Position numbers and translations under genes: made by a program. DNA of 64,000 nucleotides from CAZKWG01 sp964615375 (GTDB taxonomy: Bacteria; Myxococcota_A; UBA796; CAZKWG01), in assembly GCA_964615375.1 (NCBI GenBank), contig CAZTOW010000033.1:44081-108080 (forward strand). Reading direction: 5' to 3'. Shown here piece after piece: positions 16,209 through 25,130 of this stretch. The notes beneath the pieces are model-generated. The model searched no databases. It saw only the letters and a list, made by a program, of their open reading frames with translations, and had not been told where the DNA came from. Within the stretch, counting starts at the first letter, position 1, and every line of letters begins with the position of its first letter.

Positions 16209-17699
16209 ATGTTCAGGCGGTGGTGGAATCTTGCGCTGCTCATCGGTGGGCTGGGCGTGGGCTTCGCATGCGCCGAGGCGACGGGAAAGGACAAGGTCGA
16301 GGGCGAGGTGCCCGCCGCGGCCCCACAGCTCCCCCCGGAGTACAACCCGGTCCACAGCCTCGCGCCGCTGGTCGAGCGCCTGCAGCCGGCGGTGGTCAAC
16401 CTCTACGTGGAGCAGAAGGTGGAGGTGCCCGCGAGCGTGATGCAGTCGCCCTTCGGGCCCTTCTTCGGCTTCCCCCACGGGATGCCGCAGGAGGAGGACG
16501 GCCAGGACGGCCAGGGCGGCGGGCGCTACCGCGTGCAGGAGGGCCAGGGCTCGGGCTTCATCATCTCGGCCGACGGCTACATCCTCACCAACAACCACGT
16601 CGTGGCCGACGCCGTCAACGTCAAGGTGAAGCTGTCGGACGACCGCGAGCTGGAGGCGAAGGTGGTGGGCACCGACGAGCGCACGGACGTCGCGCTGGTC
16701 AAGGTGGACGCGGGCAAGGACCTGCCCTTCGTCAAGCTGGGCTCCTCGGAGCACGCGCGGGTGGGCGACTGGGTGGTGGCCATCGGCAACCCCTATGGGC
16801 TCAGCCACACGGTCACGGCGGGCATCGTCTCGGCCAAGGGCCGGGTCATCGGCGCCGGGCCCTACGATGACTTCATCCAGACGGACGCCAGCATCAACCC
16901 GGGCAACTCCGGCGGGCCCCTCTTCAACCTGGCCGGCGAGGTGGTGGGCATCAACTCCGCCATCGTGAACCAGGCCAACAGCATCGGCTTCGCCATCCCC
17001 ATCGACATGGTGCGCGCGATCCTCGAGGATCTGAAGAGCACCGGCCGCGTGGCCCGCGGCTGGATGGGGCTCTCGCTCCAGGGGCTGGACCCGGCGCTGG
17101 CGCAGGCCCTCAAGGTGCCCGGCGAGACGAAGGGCGTCGTGGTCAGCCAGGTCTACCCGGGCTTCCCGGCGGCTGAGGCCGGGCTCCAGCCGAGCGACGT
17201 GATCACGAAGCTGGACGGCAAGCAGGTCAGCTCCAGCGAGGAGCTGGTGCGGACGGTGGGCAGCTACCGGCCCGGCCAGAAGGTCGAGGTCACCCTGCTG
17301 CGCGCGGGCAAGGAGCGGACGCTGAGCGTGACCCTGGCCGAGCGCCCCGGGGAGGAGGCGCTGGCGAAGGGGGACTTCAGCCCCGACGACCAGCAGCCCG
17401 CGCCGGAGAAGAGCGGGAAGGCCGCCCCCACCGGCGCCACCCCCCTGAGCCGCCTGGGCCTCACGCTGGAGGACGCCGCCCGCTACCAGATGGGCGCGGA
17501 CGGCCTCGTCGTGACCCGCGTGAGCGAGGACGGCCCGGCCGCGGACAAGCTGAGCCGCGGGGACGTGATCGTGGCGGTCAACAACCAGGCCGTGCGATCG
17601 GTGGCCGACGTCAACAAGGCCCTGTCCGAAGGCGACGTGGCCCTGTTCACCGTGCGCCGGGAGAACAGCCAGCGCCTGGTGGCGGTGCCCCTGCGTTAG
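16209..17699 (+). CDS. HtrA/DegP-type periplasmic serine protease with two PDZ domains
   Basis: 496 aa, a Do-like protease for periplasmic protein quality control. The leader MFRRWWNLALLIGGLGVGFACAEA ends in a lipobox-like sequence, so it may be membrane-anchored by lipid. The trypsin-like domain has the triad His130 (NNHVVADA), Asp160 (DERTDVALVKV) and Ser234 (INPGNSGGPLFN). PDZ1 begins about residue 290 (GWMGLSLQGLDPALAQALKV) and PDZ2 about residue 410 (LSRLGLTLEDAARYQMG). The ATG at 16209 has GGAGAAGAGG upstream; an earlier in-frame start at 16134 would not give a sensible leader. The 3' end overlaps the radical-SAM gene by 4 bp. Confidence 0.92.
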   Translation: MFRRWWNLALLIGGLGVGFACAEATGKDKVEGEVPAAAPQLPPEYNPVHSLAPLVERLQPAVVNLYVEQKVEVPASVMQSPFGPFFGFPHGMPQEEDGQDGQGGGRYRVQEGQGSGFIISADGYILTNNHVVADAVNVKVKLSDDRELEAKVVGTDERTDVALVKVDAGKDLPFVKLGSSEHARVGDWVVAIGNPYGLSHTVTAGIVSAKGRVIGAGPYDDFIQTDASINPGNSGGPLFNLAGEVVGINSAIVNQANSIGFAIPIDMVRAILEDLKSTGRVARGWMGLSLQGLDPALAQALKVPGETKGVVVSQVYPGFPAAEAGLQPSDVITKLDGKQVSSSEELVRTVGSYRPGQKVEVTLLRAGKERTLSVTLAERPGEEALAKGDFSPDDQQPAPEKSGKAAPTGATPLSRLGLTLEDAARYQMGADGLVVTRVSEDGPAADKLSRGDVIVAVNNQAVRSVADVNKALSEGDVALFTVRRENSQRLVAVPLR

Positions 17700-19393
17700 T
17701 CCCCGGCCGGGGCCGCCGCGGCGAGCTCCTCCAGCGCCGCCTGGATCTCCGGGCGGCGCTCGTCCCCGGGCCCCATGGCGCGGAGCATGCGGCGCAATGC
17801 CCGGCCCGCGCCGCGAGGGTCCCCGCGGTGGTTGGCCAGGAGCTGGGCGAGCTGCGCCAGGGCCTCCAGGTGATCGGGCTCCAGGCGCAGCGCCGCGTCC
17901 AGGCAGCGCTCGGCCTCGTCGTGGCGCCCCTCGCCCACCCGCCAGATGGCGCGGTTGACCAGGCGCTCGGCCTCGAGGCGCCGGGGCTCGGCGGGGGCCT
18001 CGGCGTTCATCGGGCCCATCAGGCCGCGCGCACCCTGGAGCCGCGCCTTGACCCAGGCCAGGAGCCGGCGGGGCGCCATGGGCTTGGAGAAGATGACGGG
18101 GCGCACGAAGCTGGGGTCGTCCTCACCGTAGAGGTGCGGGCGGGCGGCGTCGCGGTTCCGGGCGATCCAGTCGGCCAGCGCGGTCTCCGGGTAGACCCGC
18201 CCCCCGGTGGCGTAGGAGAGCCCGAGCCCGTAGGGGAAGGCGCGGTCCAGGCTCAGCGCGTAGTCCATCGCGCCAGACAGGGTGTCCTCGTCCTCCAGCC
18301 AGTGCGCGCCGAGCAGCACGGAGCCGCCGAGCATCTTGTAGCCGCGACGCAGGTAGAGCTCGGCCAGACGATCGATGGCGGCGCGGTTGGCCGGCCCGCC
18401 GCCGGCCCGCAGGACGCGGTCGTCGAAGTGCCCGAACTCGTAGGAGACGCCGCTGGGATCGAGCCCGGCGCCCTCCAGCGCGTCCAGCAGAGCGTCGTCC
18501 ACCGGCGCGACCTGCAGGAAGACCTGCAGGTCCAGGTCCATCCCGGCCAGCCGGCGCAGGACCTCGGTCCCGTGGGCGGCGGTGGGCACGTTCAGCTCGC
18601 TGGTGGAGAGCCAGAAGCGGCTCACGCCCACGCTCTGGAGCGCGCGGATCTCGGCCACGACGTCGTCTGGCGACCGGGGGCGCACCTGCTGGCCGAGGAA
18701 GCGCGCCTCCACGCAGAAGCTGCAGCGGCGGTCGCAGCCGTGGGCGATGGCGACCGGGAGCCGCCCTCCGCGGACGCGGGTCAGGCGCAGATATCCACCC
18801 ATGCGCGGGGTGGGGCCGGGGGGCTGGCGGAAGGCGCCGGCGAAGCCGCGGGGGCGAAGCGCGCTGGCGTGAGGAGGCTCCTTGGCCGGGCCGGCGCGCA
18901 CCACCCGCGGGTCCTCGGGCAGCACCAGCCCCTCGCCCCGGACCAGGGAGCGCCCGATCCGCCAGCAGAGATCGTCCGCCGGCCCGGTGATGCCCCAGTC
19001 GGCGCCCAGGTAGCGCAGCACGGGCAGCGGCCCGCTGGACAGGGCCGCCCCGCCCACGCACACGCGCTCGCCCCCCACCCGCGCCCGCGCCAGGGCGACC
19101 AGGCCGCGCACCTCGTCCAGGTAGAAGCAGGTGTCGATGTCACCGGGCCCCAGCTCGCTGCGCACCACCAGGGCGTCGTCGATGTTGCGCACGCTGAAGC
19201 CCACCAGCGCGGGCTCCAGCGAGAGCGCCTCGGCGAGGGCGGCGAGCGGGTCCTCCTCGATGAAGGGCGCGAGATAGTGGACTTCGCAGCCCGCCAATCG
19301 GAAGCTGTGGCCCACGCGCTCCATCCCGTAGGGGGGCACCGGCGAGGCCGTGATGGCCGGGTTCGCGTAGACCAGCAGCACGCGCGGGGGCAT
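17696..19393 (-). CDS. B12-binding-type radical SAM protein with C-terminal TPRs
   Basis: 565 aa. The N-terminal 190 residues look like a cobalamin-binding-type Rossmann domain (VLLVYANPAITASPVPPYGMERV, LVGFSVRNIDDALVV, VCVGGAALSSGPLPVLRYLGADWGITG). The radical SAM cluster motif CxxxCxxC is CDRRCSFC, with Cys220, Cys224 and Cys227, in a domain of SPASM-free type (EIRALQSVGVSRFWLSTSELN). The last 110 residues form TPR-like helices (AERCLDAALRLEPDHLEALAQLAQLLA). The substrate is unknown; related proteins modify lipids, peptides or antibiotics. It stands alone, convergent with HtrA. Confidence 0.82.
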   Translation of the reverse strand: MPPRVLLVYANPAITASPVPPYGMERVGHSFRLAGCEVHYLAPFIEEDPLAALAEALSLEPALVGFSVRNIDDALVVRSELGPGDIDTCFYLDEVRGLVALARARVGGERVCVGGAALSSGPLPVLRYLGADWGITGPADDLCWRIGRSLVRGEGLVLPEDPRVVRAGPAKEPPHASALRPRGFAGAFRQPPGPTPRMGGYLRLTRVRGGRLPVAIAHGCDRRCSFCVEARFLGQQVRPRSPDDVVAEIRALQSVGVSRFWLSTSELNVPTAAHGTEVLRRLAGMDLDLQVFLQVAPVDDALLDALEGAGLDPSGVSYEFGHFDDRVLRAGGGPANRAAIDRLAELYLRRGYKMLGGSVLLGAHWLEDEDTLSGAMDYALSLDRAFPYGLGLSYATGGRVYPETALADWIARNRDAARPHLYGEDDPSFVRPVIFSKPMAPRRLLAWVKARLQGARGLMGPMNAEAPAEPRRLEAERLVNRAIWRVGEGRHDEAERCLDAALRLEPDHLEALAQLAQLLANHRGDPRGAGRALRRMLRAMGPGDERRPEIQAALEELAAAAPAGD

Positions 19394-19497
19394 GGTCCGT
19401 GATTAGCGCGCCCGCCTCCCCGGCGCGAGTCAGCGGCTGTCATCGCGGGTGCGTGCGACCGCGGCTAAGCTGTCTCCATATTCTCTCTGGAGCGCTC

Positions 19498-20214
19498 ATG
19501 TCCCCCCGCCTGCTCTGTCTGCTCGCGCTGGCCGCCTGTGAACCCTACGACGTGGGCGATCCGCCCGAGCAGCTCGAGGCGGTGGACGTGGCGCTCTCGG
19601 TGGACGTGGAGGCGGGCCGCTACGAGGGAGACCTGGACGTGGTGGGCGGGCCCGTGGACTACGCCTTCGTGCACACGGACGAGGACGGCCAGGAGCGCGC
19701 GTTCGAGGTCCACTCCCCCGGCGAGTTCGACCTCGCCCACATCGCCGGCCCCGACCGCGTCCTGCACCTGCTGGACGGGCCGGTCTCCGGGCACCAGAGC
19801 GTGGTGGTGGCGGACGGCGCGGGCCCGACCTGGGTGGCCGATCTGGGCGACCGGGCCGCGGCGGTCTCGCTCCTGCTGGGCGGGCAGGCGGTCCGCAACG
19901 GCGAGACGATCTACTCCGACCTCGACGGGGTCTGGCAGTGGACCTACACGACCCTGGTGGTGCCCACCGACGAGGGCGACGTGGAGCTGCTGCCGGGCGA
20001 GATCCAGACGGTGACCATCGGCGGCGTCTACTGGCGCTTCGCCGCCGTCGCCGCCTACAAGCGCGAGCCCCGCGCGGGCGCCGAGCTCTCCGACTGCGAG
20101 CGCATGGAGGACATGCTGGCCTACGAGATGTTCCGCGTCGGCGGCCTGGAGCTGCCCGAGGTGCGCGAGCGGCCCGTGGGCGAGGACTCGGCGAGCCTGG
20201 GCTGCTCGGAGTAG
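19498..20214 (+). CDS. Lipoprotein, 238 aa, unknown function
   Basis: MSPRLLCLLALAACEPYD is a lipoprotein leader (lipobox LAAC) at the first good ATG. The mature protein alternates acidic loops with predicted beta strands (VDVALSVDVEAGRYEGDLDVVGG, GQERAFEVHSPGEFDLAHI, VELLPGEIQTVTIGGVYWRF) and has two C-terminal cysteines (SDCERMEDML, LGCSE). No family recognised. It is convergent with the DUF1501 operon, with a 13-bp palindrome between the ends. Confidence 0.7.
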   Translation: MSPRLLCLLALAACEPYDVGDPPEQLEAVDVALSVDVEAGRYEGDLDVVGGPVDYAFVHTDEDGQERAFEVHSPGEFDLAHIAGPDRVLHLLDGPVSGHQSVVVADGAGPTWVADLGDRAAAVSLLLGGQAVRNGETIYSDLDGVWQWTYTTLVVPTDEGDVELLPGEIQTVTIGGVYWRFAAVAAYKREPRAGAELSDCERMEDMLAYEMFRVGGLELPEVRERPVGEDSASLGCSE

Positions 20215-20215
20215 G

Positions 20216-20228
20216 CTAGATCATCTAG
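20216..20228. repeat. 13-bp palindrome between convergent genes
   Basis: CTAGATCATCTAG is a perfect inverted repeat around one base and includes the TAG of the DUF1501 gene on the minus strand. It sits exactly at the meeting point of two convergent genes, but there is no T-run, so a terminator role is doubtful. Confidence 0.5.
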
Positions 20229-21490
20229 CTCATCGCCGCCGCGATGGGCTCCGCCTGCTCGGGGTCGATGAGCTCCGCCGGGTCGATGTCGGCCAGGGCC
20301 AGCAGCGTGGCGCCCAGGTGCGCGCCGGTGAGCGTGACGCCGCCCTCGCTGGCCTCGCCGCTGTCCAGGTCGATGGGCTCACCCTCGATGGTGTCGTTCC
20401 AGGAGCCGACGGCCCGCCCGCCGGCCACCCCGGAGCCGATGAGCATGGCGGAGGTCCAGGTCCAGTGGTCCTTGCCGCCCGCCGAGTTGTACTGGGGCAC
20501 GCGCCCCATCTCGGAGAGCACGACCACCGTGGTCTCGTCCAGCAGGCTGCCCCCCGCCTCGCCCACGCGGCCGTCCAGATCCTGCAGGATGAGGTCCAGG
20601 TAGCCGAACAGGGCCTCGAAGCTGACGTCCTGGAAGACGTTGGAGCCGTGGGTGTCCCAGCCGGCCACCAGCCCCTCCATGGCGATCATCCCGGCGCGGG
20701 AGACCCCGGCCTCGAAGCAGTCGGCGACGATGCCGGCGAGGTCGGGCAGGGTGGCGGCGGAGGGCAGGGTGAAGCGGTCGGCCATGCCGCGCACGGACTC
20801 CATGCGCTCGAGCGCGGACGCCTCCGCCTCCAGGTAGCGCCGCATGCGCCCGCGCCCGGCCGAGCTCGACAGGCTGGAGACGCGCTCGGCGAGGAAGGCC
20901 GTCTCCAGCGCCTGCACCGCGTCCGAGGGCAGGGTGGGCGGGCTGTCGATCCAGCTCTCCAGGGCGCTGCCGTCCAGCAGGGCGGGGAGCTGCCCGGCGC
21001 TGCCCGTGCGCACCACCGAGGACACCGCGTCGACCGGGTAGATCGGCCCGTCGACGTGGATGGTGGGCATGGGGAGATCCTGGGTGGAGCGCGCCCCGAT
21101 CCAGGAGCACCAGTCGTCCGAGCCCGGCACCTGCGCCCCGGTCATCATCAGGCGCCTGCAGACGTCGTGGGAGACCGAGGGCACCTGCACGCCGTTGAGG
21201 AAGAGGGTGCGGTCGGCCCAGCTCTCCAGGAAGCCGCGCACGCTGGGGCGAGACTCGGAGTCCACGAAGGGCACGCCGCCCACCTCGCTGGCCTCGGCCT
21301 CCGACCAGCGGTCGGTGTTGTCGCCGAACTTCGTGCAGAAGACGACGAGCTGGTCCCAGCCCCCCGGGCAGAAGACGAAGAGGAACTTGCGCTCGCTGGT
21401 GCGGGCCTGGCTGCCGAGCAGGGGCAGGACCGCGCCGGCCATGCCCAGCCGGAGCACGCCGCGCCGCGAGAACAGGGCAGGGTTCCGCAT
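20225..21490 (-). CDS. Tat-exported DUF1501 family protein
   Basis: 421 aa. The leader FSRRGVLRLGMAGAVLPLLGSQA carries a twin-arginine motif (SRRGVL). DUF1501 proteins have an alkaline-phosphatase/sulfatase-like fold of unknown activity; the family pattern is seen in ERKFLFVFCPGGWDQLVVF, GWDTHGSN, TVVVLSEMGRVPQYN and GKDHWTWTSAMLIGSGVAGGRAVG. Such genes normally sit next to a DUF1549/DUF1592-type cytochrome-like gene, as here (1 bp between). The pair is thought to act at the cell surface. A paralogous pair lies at 55.7-58.6 kb. Confidence 0.85.
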   Translation of the reverse strand: MRNPALFSRRGVLRLGMAGAVLPLLGSQARTSERKFLFVFCPGGWDQLVVFCTKFGDNTDRWSEAEASEVGGVPFVDSESRPSVRGFLESWADRTLFLNGVQVPSVSHDVCRRLMMTGAQVPGSDDWCSWIGARSTQDLPMPTIHVDGPIYPVDAVSSVVRTGSAGQLPALLDGSALESWIDSPPTLPSDAVQALETAFLAERVSSLSSSAGRGRMRRYLEAEASALERMESVRGMADRFTLPSAATLPDLAGIVADCFEAGVSRAGMIAMEGLVAGWDTHGSNVFQDVSFEALFGYLDLILQDLDGRVGEAGGSLLDETTVVVLSEMGRVPQYNSAGGKDHWTWTSAMLIGSGVAGGRAVGSWNDTIEGEPIDLDSGEASEGGVTLTGAHLGATLLALADIDPAELIDPEQAEPIAAAMS

Positions 21491-21491
21491 C

Positions 21492-23132
21492 TCAGTAGCT
21501 CCAGAAGGCGGGATCGCGGAGCATCACGCTCAGCAGGCTCACCCAGGCCTGGGTGGTGTCGGCGCTGGCCTGCACCTGCGACCAGAGCGCGGCCTCGGCG
21601 TCCAGGGTCTGCTGGTCGGGGACCACGCCGTGCAGGCGACGGTGGAGGTGGGTGAGCTGGGCGTCCCAGTCCGCGGAGCCGGGGGCCACGGCGGAGAGGT
21701 CCGCGCCGTCGGAGGAGAAGAGCCTGCGATCCGCCGCCACCGCGACCATGTCGGCCTCGACGACCTGGCGCGCGGCGGCCTGGGACACGCGCTGCAGGAC
21801 CAGGGCCCGGGTCATCGTGGGGGCCTCGGCCGCGCCGGTCACGACCTCCCCGTCGATGCCGCCGGCCATGACGCGGTAGCCGTAGAGGTCGTTCTCCAGC
21901 TGGTCATAGCCCGCGTAGCTCCAGCGGAAGCCGGTCAGATCCTCGATGGTCGAGGCGATCTGCTCCGGGCTCATCAGGCGGCGGCTGCGCACGGTCTCGT
22001 CGGTGGCCTCGCTGGCGCCCTCGCTGATCTCGCCCGTCTGGTACTCGTCCGTGGCCAGGATGGCCTTGACCAGGGCGTTGAAGCGCAGGTCGCTGGCCTC
22101 GAACGTGCCGGCCAGCTCCTGGAGCGTCCCCCAGTCCTCGGTCTCCATCGGGCGGTGGAGGAGGGCCTGCGCGGCGCGCTCCACCGAGCACTGCAGGAAG
22201 CGCGTGTCCGCCGCCACCATCGGCCCCAGGTTGCCCACGCCGCCCAGCGGCTGCCCGTAGTAGGAGGCCGCCATGTCCAGGTAGAGCAGCCCGAGCGGCT
22301 CGCGCTCCGGGTGATAGGAGCTCATCTCCGTGGCGTCCTTGGTCTCGAACCACCAGAAGCCGAACAGCGTCGTGGCCAGCGCGTCCACCGAGGCGTGGCA
22401 CACCACGCAGTCCTCGTTCTCCTTGGTCGCCGTCAGCAGCGCCTCGGAGCTGACGTCGGCGATGCCGCTGAAGGCCACCGGCCGCTGGGAGTAGTCGAAG
22501 CAGAGCAGCAGCCGGGCCAGCGCGCTGGCGCGCCCGCGGTTGTAGTTGGTCAGCGTGGTCGCGTAGCGCCACCACAGCCCGTTGGTGGCGATGACCCCGG
22601 CGGCGGGGCGACCGTCCCCGTACCGGGCCGTCTTCCACTCGGACTCGCTCTCTTCGGTGTAGCTGAGGTCCCAGATGGAGACCATCAGATCGTTGGCCAT
22701 GGTGTAGTCGGCCGTGACGATCTCGGTCCAGGGCAGATCCTCGGCGGCGACGTGGGCCATGAGCCGCAGGGGCTCCTCGCCCACGCTGCGCAGGAAGGCG
22801 TAGTCCTCCTCCACGCCGAGCCCGAAGTCGGCGGCGGGGACCGGGAACTCGTCGACGCGGGTGAGCCACTGCTCGCCGAAGACGTCGACCAGGCGCTCCT
22901 CGTAGCGCGGGTCGGCCATCCAGGTGTCGATGAGGCTGGTCAAGGCGTCCGGGTCGGCCTCGACCGCCTCCAGCTCGTCCAGCGTGGGCACGACCCCGCG
23001 CAGGTCCAGGCTCACGCGGCGGGCGAGCAGGACGGGGTCGAGCAGGACGAGCGCGCTGGCGCTGTCCTCGGGCGGCTCCGAGGCGGGCGGGCACCCGACC
23101 ATCGCGGCCAGGAGGAGGGGGCGGATCACCAT
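21492..23132 (-). CDS. DUF1549/DUF1592-type lipoprotein with CxxCH heme-binding motif
   Basis: 546 aa. MVIRPLLLAAMVGCPPASE is a lipoprotein leader (lipobox MVGC). The opening RRVSLDLRGVVPTLDELEAV and the later SPEQIASTIEDLTGFRW are typical of the planctomycete/myxobacterial DUF1549-DUF1553 or DUF1592-DUF1588 proteins. CVVCH in the middle is a c-type heme attachment site, placed where the related families have theirs. Its start ATG lies in ATGGTGA overlapping the stop of the upstream lipoprotein gene, and the DUF1501 gene follows by 1 bp, so all three are likely made together. Confidence 0.82.
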   Translation of the reverse strand: MVIRPLLLAAMVGCPPASEPPEDSASALVLLDPVLLARRVSLDLRGVVPTLDELEAVEADPDALTSLIDTWMADPRYEERLVDVFGEQWLTRVDEFPVPAADFGLGVEEDYAFLRSVGEEPLRLMAHVAAEDLPWTEIVTADYTMANDLMVSIWDLSYTEESESEWKTARYGDGRPAAGVIATNGLWWRYATTLTNYNRGRASALARLLLCFDYSQRPVAFSGIADVSSEALLTATKENEDCVVCHASVDALATTLFGFWWFETKDATEMSSYHPEREPLGLLYLDMAASYYGQPLGGVGNLGPMVAADTRFLQCSVERAAQALLHRPMETEDWGTLQELAGTFEASDLRFNALVKAILATDEYQTGEISEGASEATDETVRSRRLMSPEQIASTIEDLTGFRWSYAGYDQLENDLYGYRVMAGGIDGEVVTGAAEAPTMTRALVLQRVSQAAARQVVEADMVAVAADRRLFSSDGADLSAVAPGSADWDAQLTHLHRRLHGVVPDQQTLDAEAALWSQVQASADTTQAWVSLLSVMLRDPAFWSY

Positions 23133-24073
23133 GGGACCTCCTCGGGCTCCAGGCTCAGGGTGTCCAGGACGGCGCGGGAGAGCGCGTCGCCCATGCACAC
23201 CTCGCCGAGCTCCGCCCCGTCATAGCTCAGCGTCGCGCAGCTCGAGCAGGTCTCGGGGAACACCATCGTCAGCCAGAGCGTGGAGGGATCGCGGATCAGC
23301 ACCGTCCCCCGCGGGAGCCCGCTGCAATTCTGGCTGTCGAAGACGACCTCGTCGAAGTACACGAAGCTCTCGTCGCCCACGCCGAGCGCGCCCACCAGCT
23401 TGGCCGACTGGAGCTCGCCGTCCTGGACGCTGCCCTCGAGCTCTACGCCAGAGCTCACGCCGCGGCCGAGCCAGCCCGGCTGCGTCGGCTCCTCGAAGGT
23501 CCCGCCCAGCTTGAAGATGTTGTGCAGGGAGCCGGAGTCGTCCCAGGAGCCGAGGTAGAAGCTGCCGCCCAGCGAGAACTGGACGCCCGACGTGTACTCG
23601 CCGGTCAGCGTGAAGAGCCCGGACGCGAGGAGGTGTCCGTTCTCCGGGTTCAGCTCCTCGTCGTAGATCCAGCCGCCGTTGAGCGCGTAGAGCTCGCCCG
23701 TGCAGCCGGCGAGCGCGGTGGAGTGGACCTCACCCTCGCCCACGGTGGGCGTGGTGGAGGGGCAGGTCACGTCCGCCCAGGTCCCGTCCCAGATGTGCAG
23801 CAGGTCGAAGAGCCAGTCGCGCATGGTGACGGGCTCGGGCAGCCCCGAGGACAGCACGTCGGAGAAGGCGAGCTCCACCTCGTCCGGCCCCCAGGTGGGC
23901 GTGAGCGTGGGGACGTCGATGGCCTCGTAGCCGGTGTCCCCGGTCTCCTGGGCCTCGGGCTGGGTGGAGTCCCGGGGGGATTCGGGGGCGCAGGAGAAAC
24001 AGGCAATTGCGAGACCAAGAGCACCGAACCGGCTCTTTTTCAGACACTCCCCCCAGCCCCGCTCGCGTGGCAC
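23126..24073 (-). CDS. Lipoprotein of the DUF1501 module, 315 aa
   Basis: The leader KKSRFGALGLAIACFSCAPE has a lipobox near IACFSC, followed by a Thr/Glu/Gly linker (EAQETGDTGYE). The mature part is beta-rich and ends with a Cys pair motif (CSSCATLSYDGAELGEVCMG) that resembles the C-terminus of the lipoprotein at 58.6-59.6 kb (CDGCGTLYVRG ... VCPEF), which occupies the same place in the second DUF1501 module. The start is uncertain: GTG at 24073 has GGAGG five bases upstream and is preferred; TTG at 24121 overlaps the upstream stop; CTG at 24043 would give the neatest leader. Confidence 0.7.
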   Translation of the reverse strand: MPRERGWGECLKKSRFGALGLAIACFSCAPESPRDSTQPEAQETGDTGYEAIDVPTLTPTWGPDEVELAFSDVLSSGLPEPVTMRDWLFDLLHIWDGTWADVTCPSTTPTVGEGEVHSTALAGCTGELYALNGGWIYDEELNPENGHLLASGLFTLTGEYTSGVQFSLGGSFYLGSWDDSGSLHNIFKLGGTFEEPTQPGWLGRGVSSGVELEGSVQDGELQSAKLVGALGVGDESFVYFDEVVFDSQNCSGLPRGTVLIRDPSTLWLTMVFPETCSSCATLSYDGAELGEVCMGDALSRAVLDTLSLEPEEVPW

Positions 24074-24117
24074 GCCGACCTCCGCTGGCCACACTATCGA
24101 CCGGCGACCGGGCGCTG

Positions 24118-25104
24118 TCAACCCTGGTTCGGCGACCGCTCCCCGCTGACCAGCCAGCCCAGGACCTCCGCGCTGGGCAGGATGGTGCTCCAGAAGGCAG
24201 GCGCGCGGATCGCCCGGTTCCAGGCCACGAGCGCGCGACCGAAGCCGCGGCCGTGCCGCCCCGTCCAGGCGGCGCTCTGGGCGCCCAGCAGGCAGAGCAG
24301 GGCCACGGCCCGCGCGACGGGCAGCGTCGAGACGAGGCGGAGGAAGAGGGTCCTGCGCGTGAGCTCCAGCGCGAAGGCGTCCTCCTCCGGCCCCAGCACG
24401 CCGGAGAGGGGCCCGTCGGGGTCCAGCCGGCGCAGGTCGGCGAGCAGGGGCAGCAGGGCCTCGCGCACGGGGGCGCCGGTGTCAGGCTGCTCCAGCAGCC
24501 GCTCCAGCGGGAGGCCCCGGAGGTGGCGGATCCAGCGGCGGGAGAGCCCGTCCGGGGGGCCCTCGCCCGGCGCCTCGGCGCAGAGCCAGCGGAGCCCGCA
24601 GGCCACCGTGGCGCCCTCGCGCCGGGCCCAGGCCAGGAAGGCGCGCTCGTTGGACTGCTCCTCGGGCTCCAGCACGGAGACCTTGGGGACGAGGCGGGCG
24701 TTGGCCGGCACCAGATCGGCGTCCCGCCAGGAGCCGAAGCTGGTGAAGCAGCCGGGATCGACGCCGATCCGCGTCTCCGACTCGGTGTCCAGCAGCACGA
24801 GCGGGAACTGCTGGCACAGCAGGGGCTTGGCCGCGGCCCCGAACGCGCTGTGCAGCATGCAGCGGCGCTTCGGGTCCAGGAAGACGCAGCGCCCCTCCAC
24901 CTGGCGCACGCGCCCGCCCTCCACGGGATCGCGGACGCGCAGGACCCCGGCCAGCTCGCGGACGCGCTGCTCCTCCTCCTGCCCGAGCAGGCGGACGCGT
25001 GTGCCGTGGCAGCAGCCTCCACAGCCCTCGCATGCGTGTCGCGGCTCGGCGAGCGCGCGGAGCGCTTCCAAGTGTCTCTCCCGGTGATTGTCAGGAAATA
25101 TCAC
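24118..25104 (-). CDS. YkgJ/YcgN-type cysteine-cluster protein
   Basis: 328 aa. The N-terminal CEGCGGCC (Cys25, 28, 31, 32 from the GTG at 25104) with later CVFLDPKRRCMLH and LLCQQFPL is the conserved CxxCxxCC ... C ... C pattern of the YkgJ family (zinc- or iron-chelating, formerly UPF0153), whose function is unknown. The C-terminal 170 residues are helical and extend well past the usual family length of 100-250 aa. A TTG at 25071 with GGGAG upstream is an alternative start and keeps all cysteines. It lies in a run of minus-strand genes between the GT-C-like membrane protein and the DUF1501-module lipoprotein. Confidence 0.75.
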   Translation of the reverse strand: MIFPDNHRERHLEALRALAEPRHACEGCGGCCHGTRVRLLGQEEEQRVRELAGVLRVRDPVEGGRVRQVEGRCVFLDPKRRCMLHSAFGAAAKPLLCQQFPLVLLDTESETRIGVDPGCFTSFGSWRDADLVPANARLVPKVSVLEPEEQSNERAFLAWARREGATVACGLRWLCAEAPGEGPPDGLSRRWIRHLRGLPLERLLEQPDTGAPVREALLPLLADLRRLDPDGPLSGVLGPEEDAFALELTRRTLFLRLVSTLPVARAVALLCLLGAQSAAWTGRHGRGFGRALVAWNRAIRAPAFWSTILPSAEVLGWLVSGERSPNQG

Positions 25105-25130
25105 AGCCCGGGCGCGTGAGAAGGGCGTGG

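Noticed and set aside
24118..24121. TTG at 24121 as start of the DUF1501-module lipoprotein
   Set aside because: It overlaps the upstream stop but has no ribosome-binding site and gives a long charged N-terminus; GTG at 24073 with GGAGG is better.
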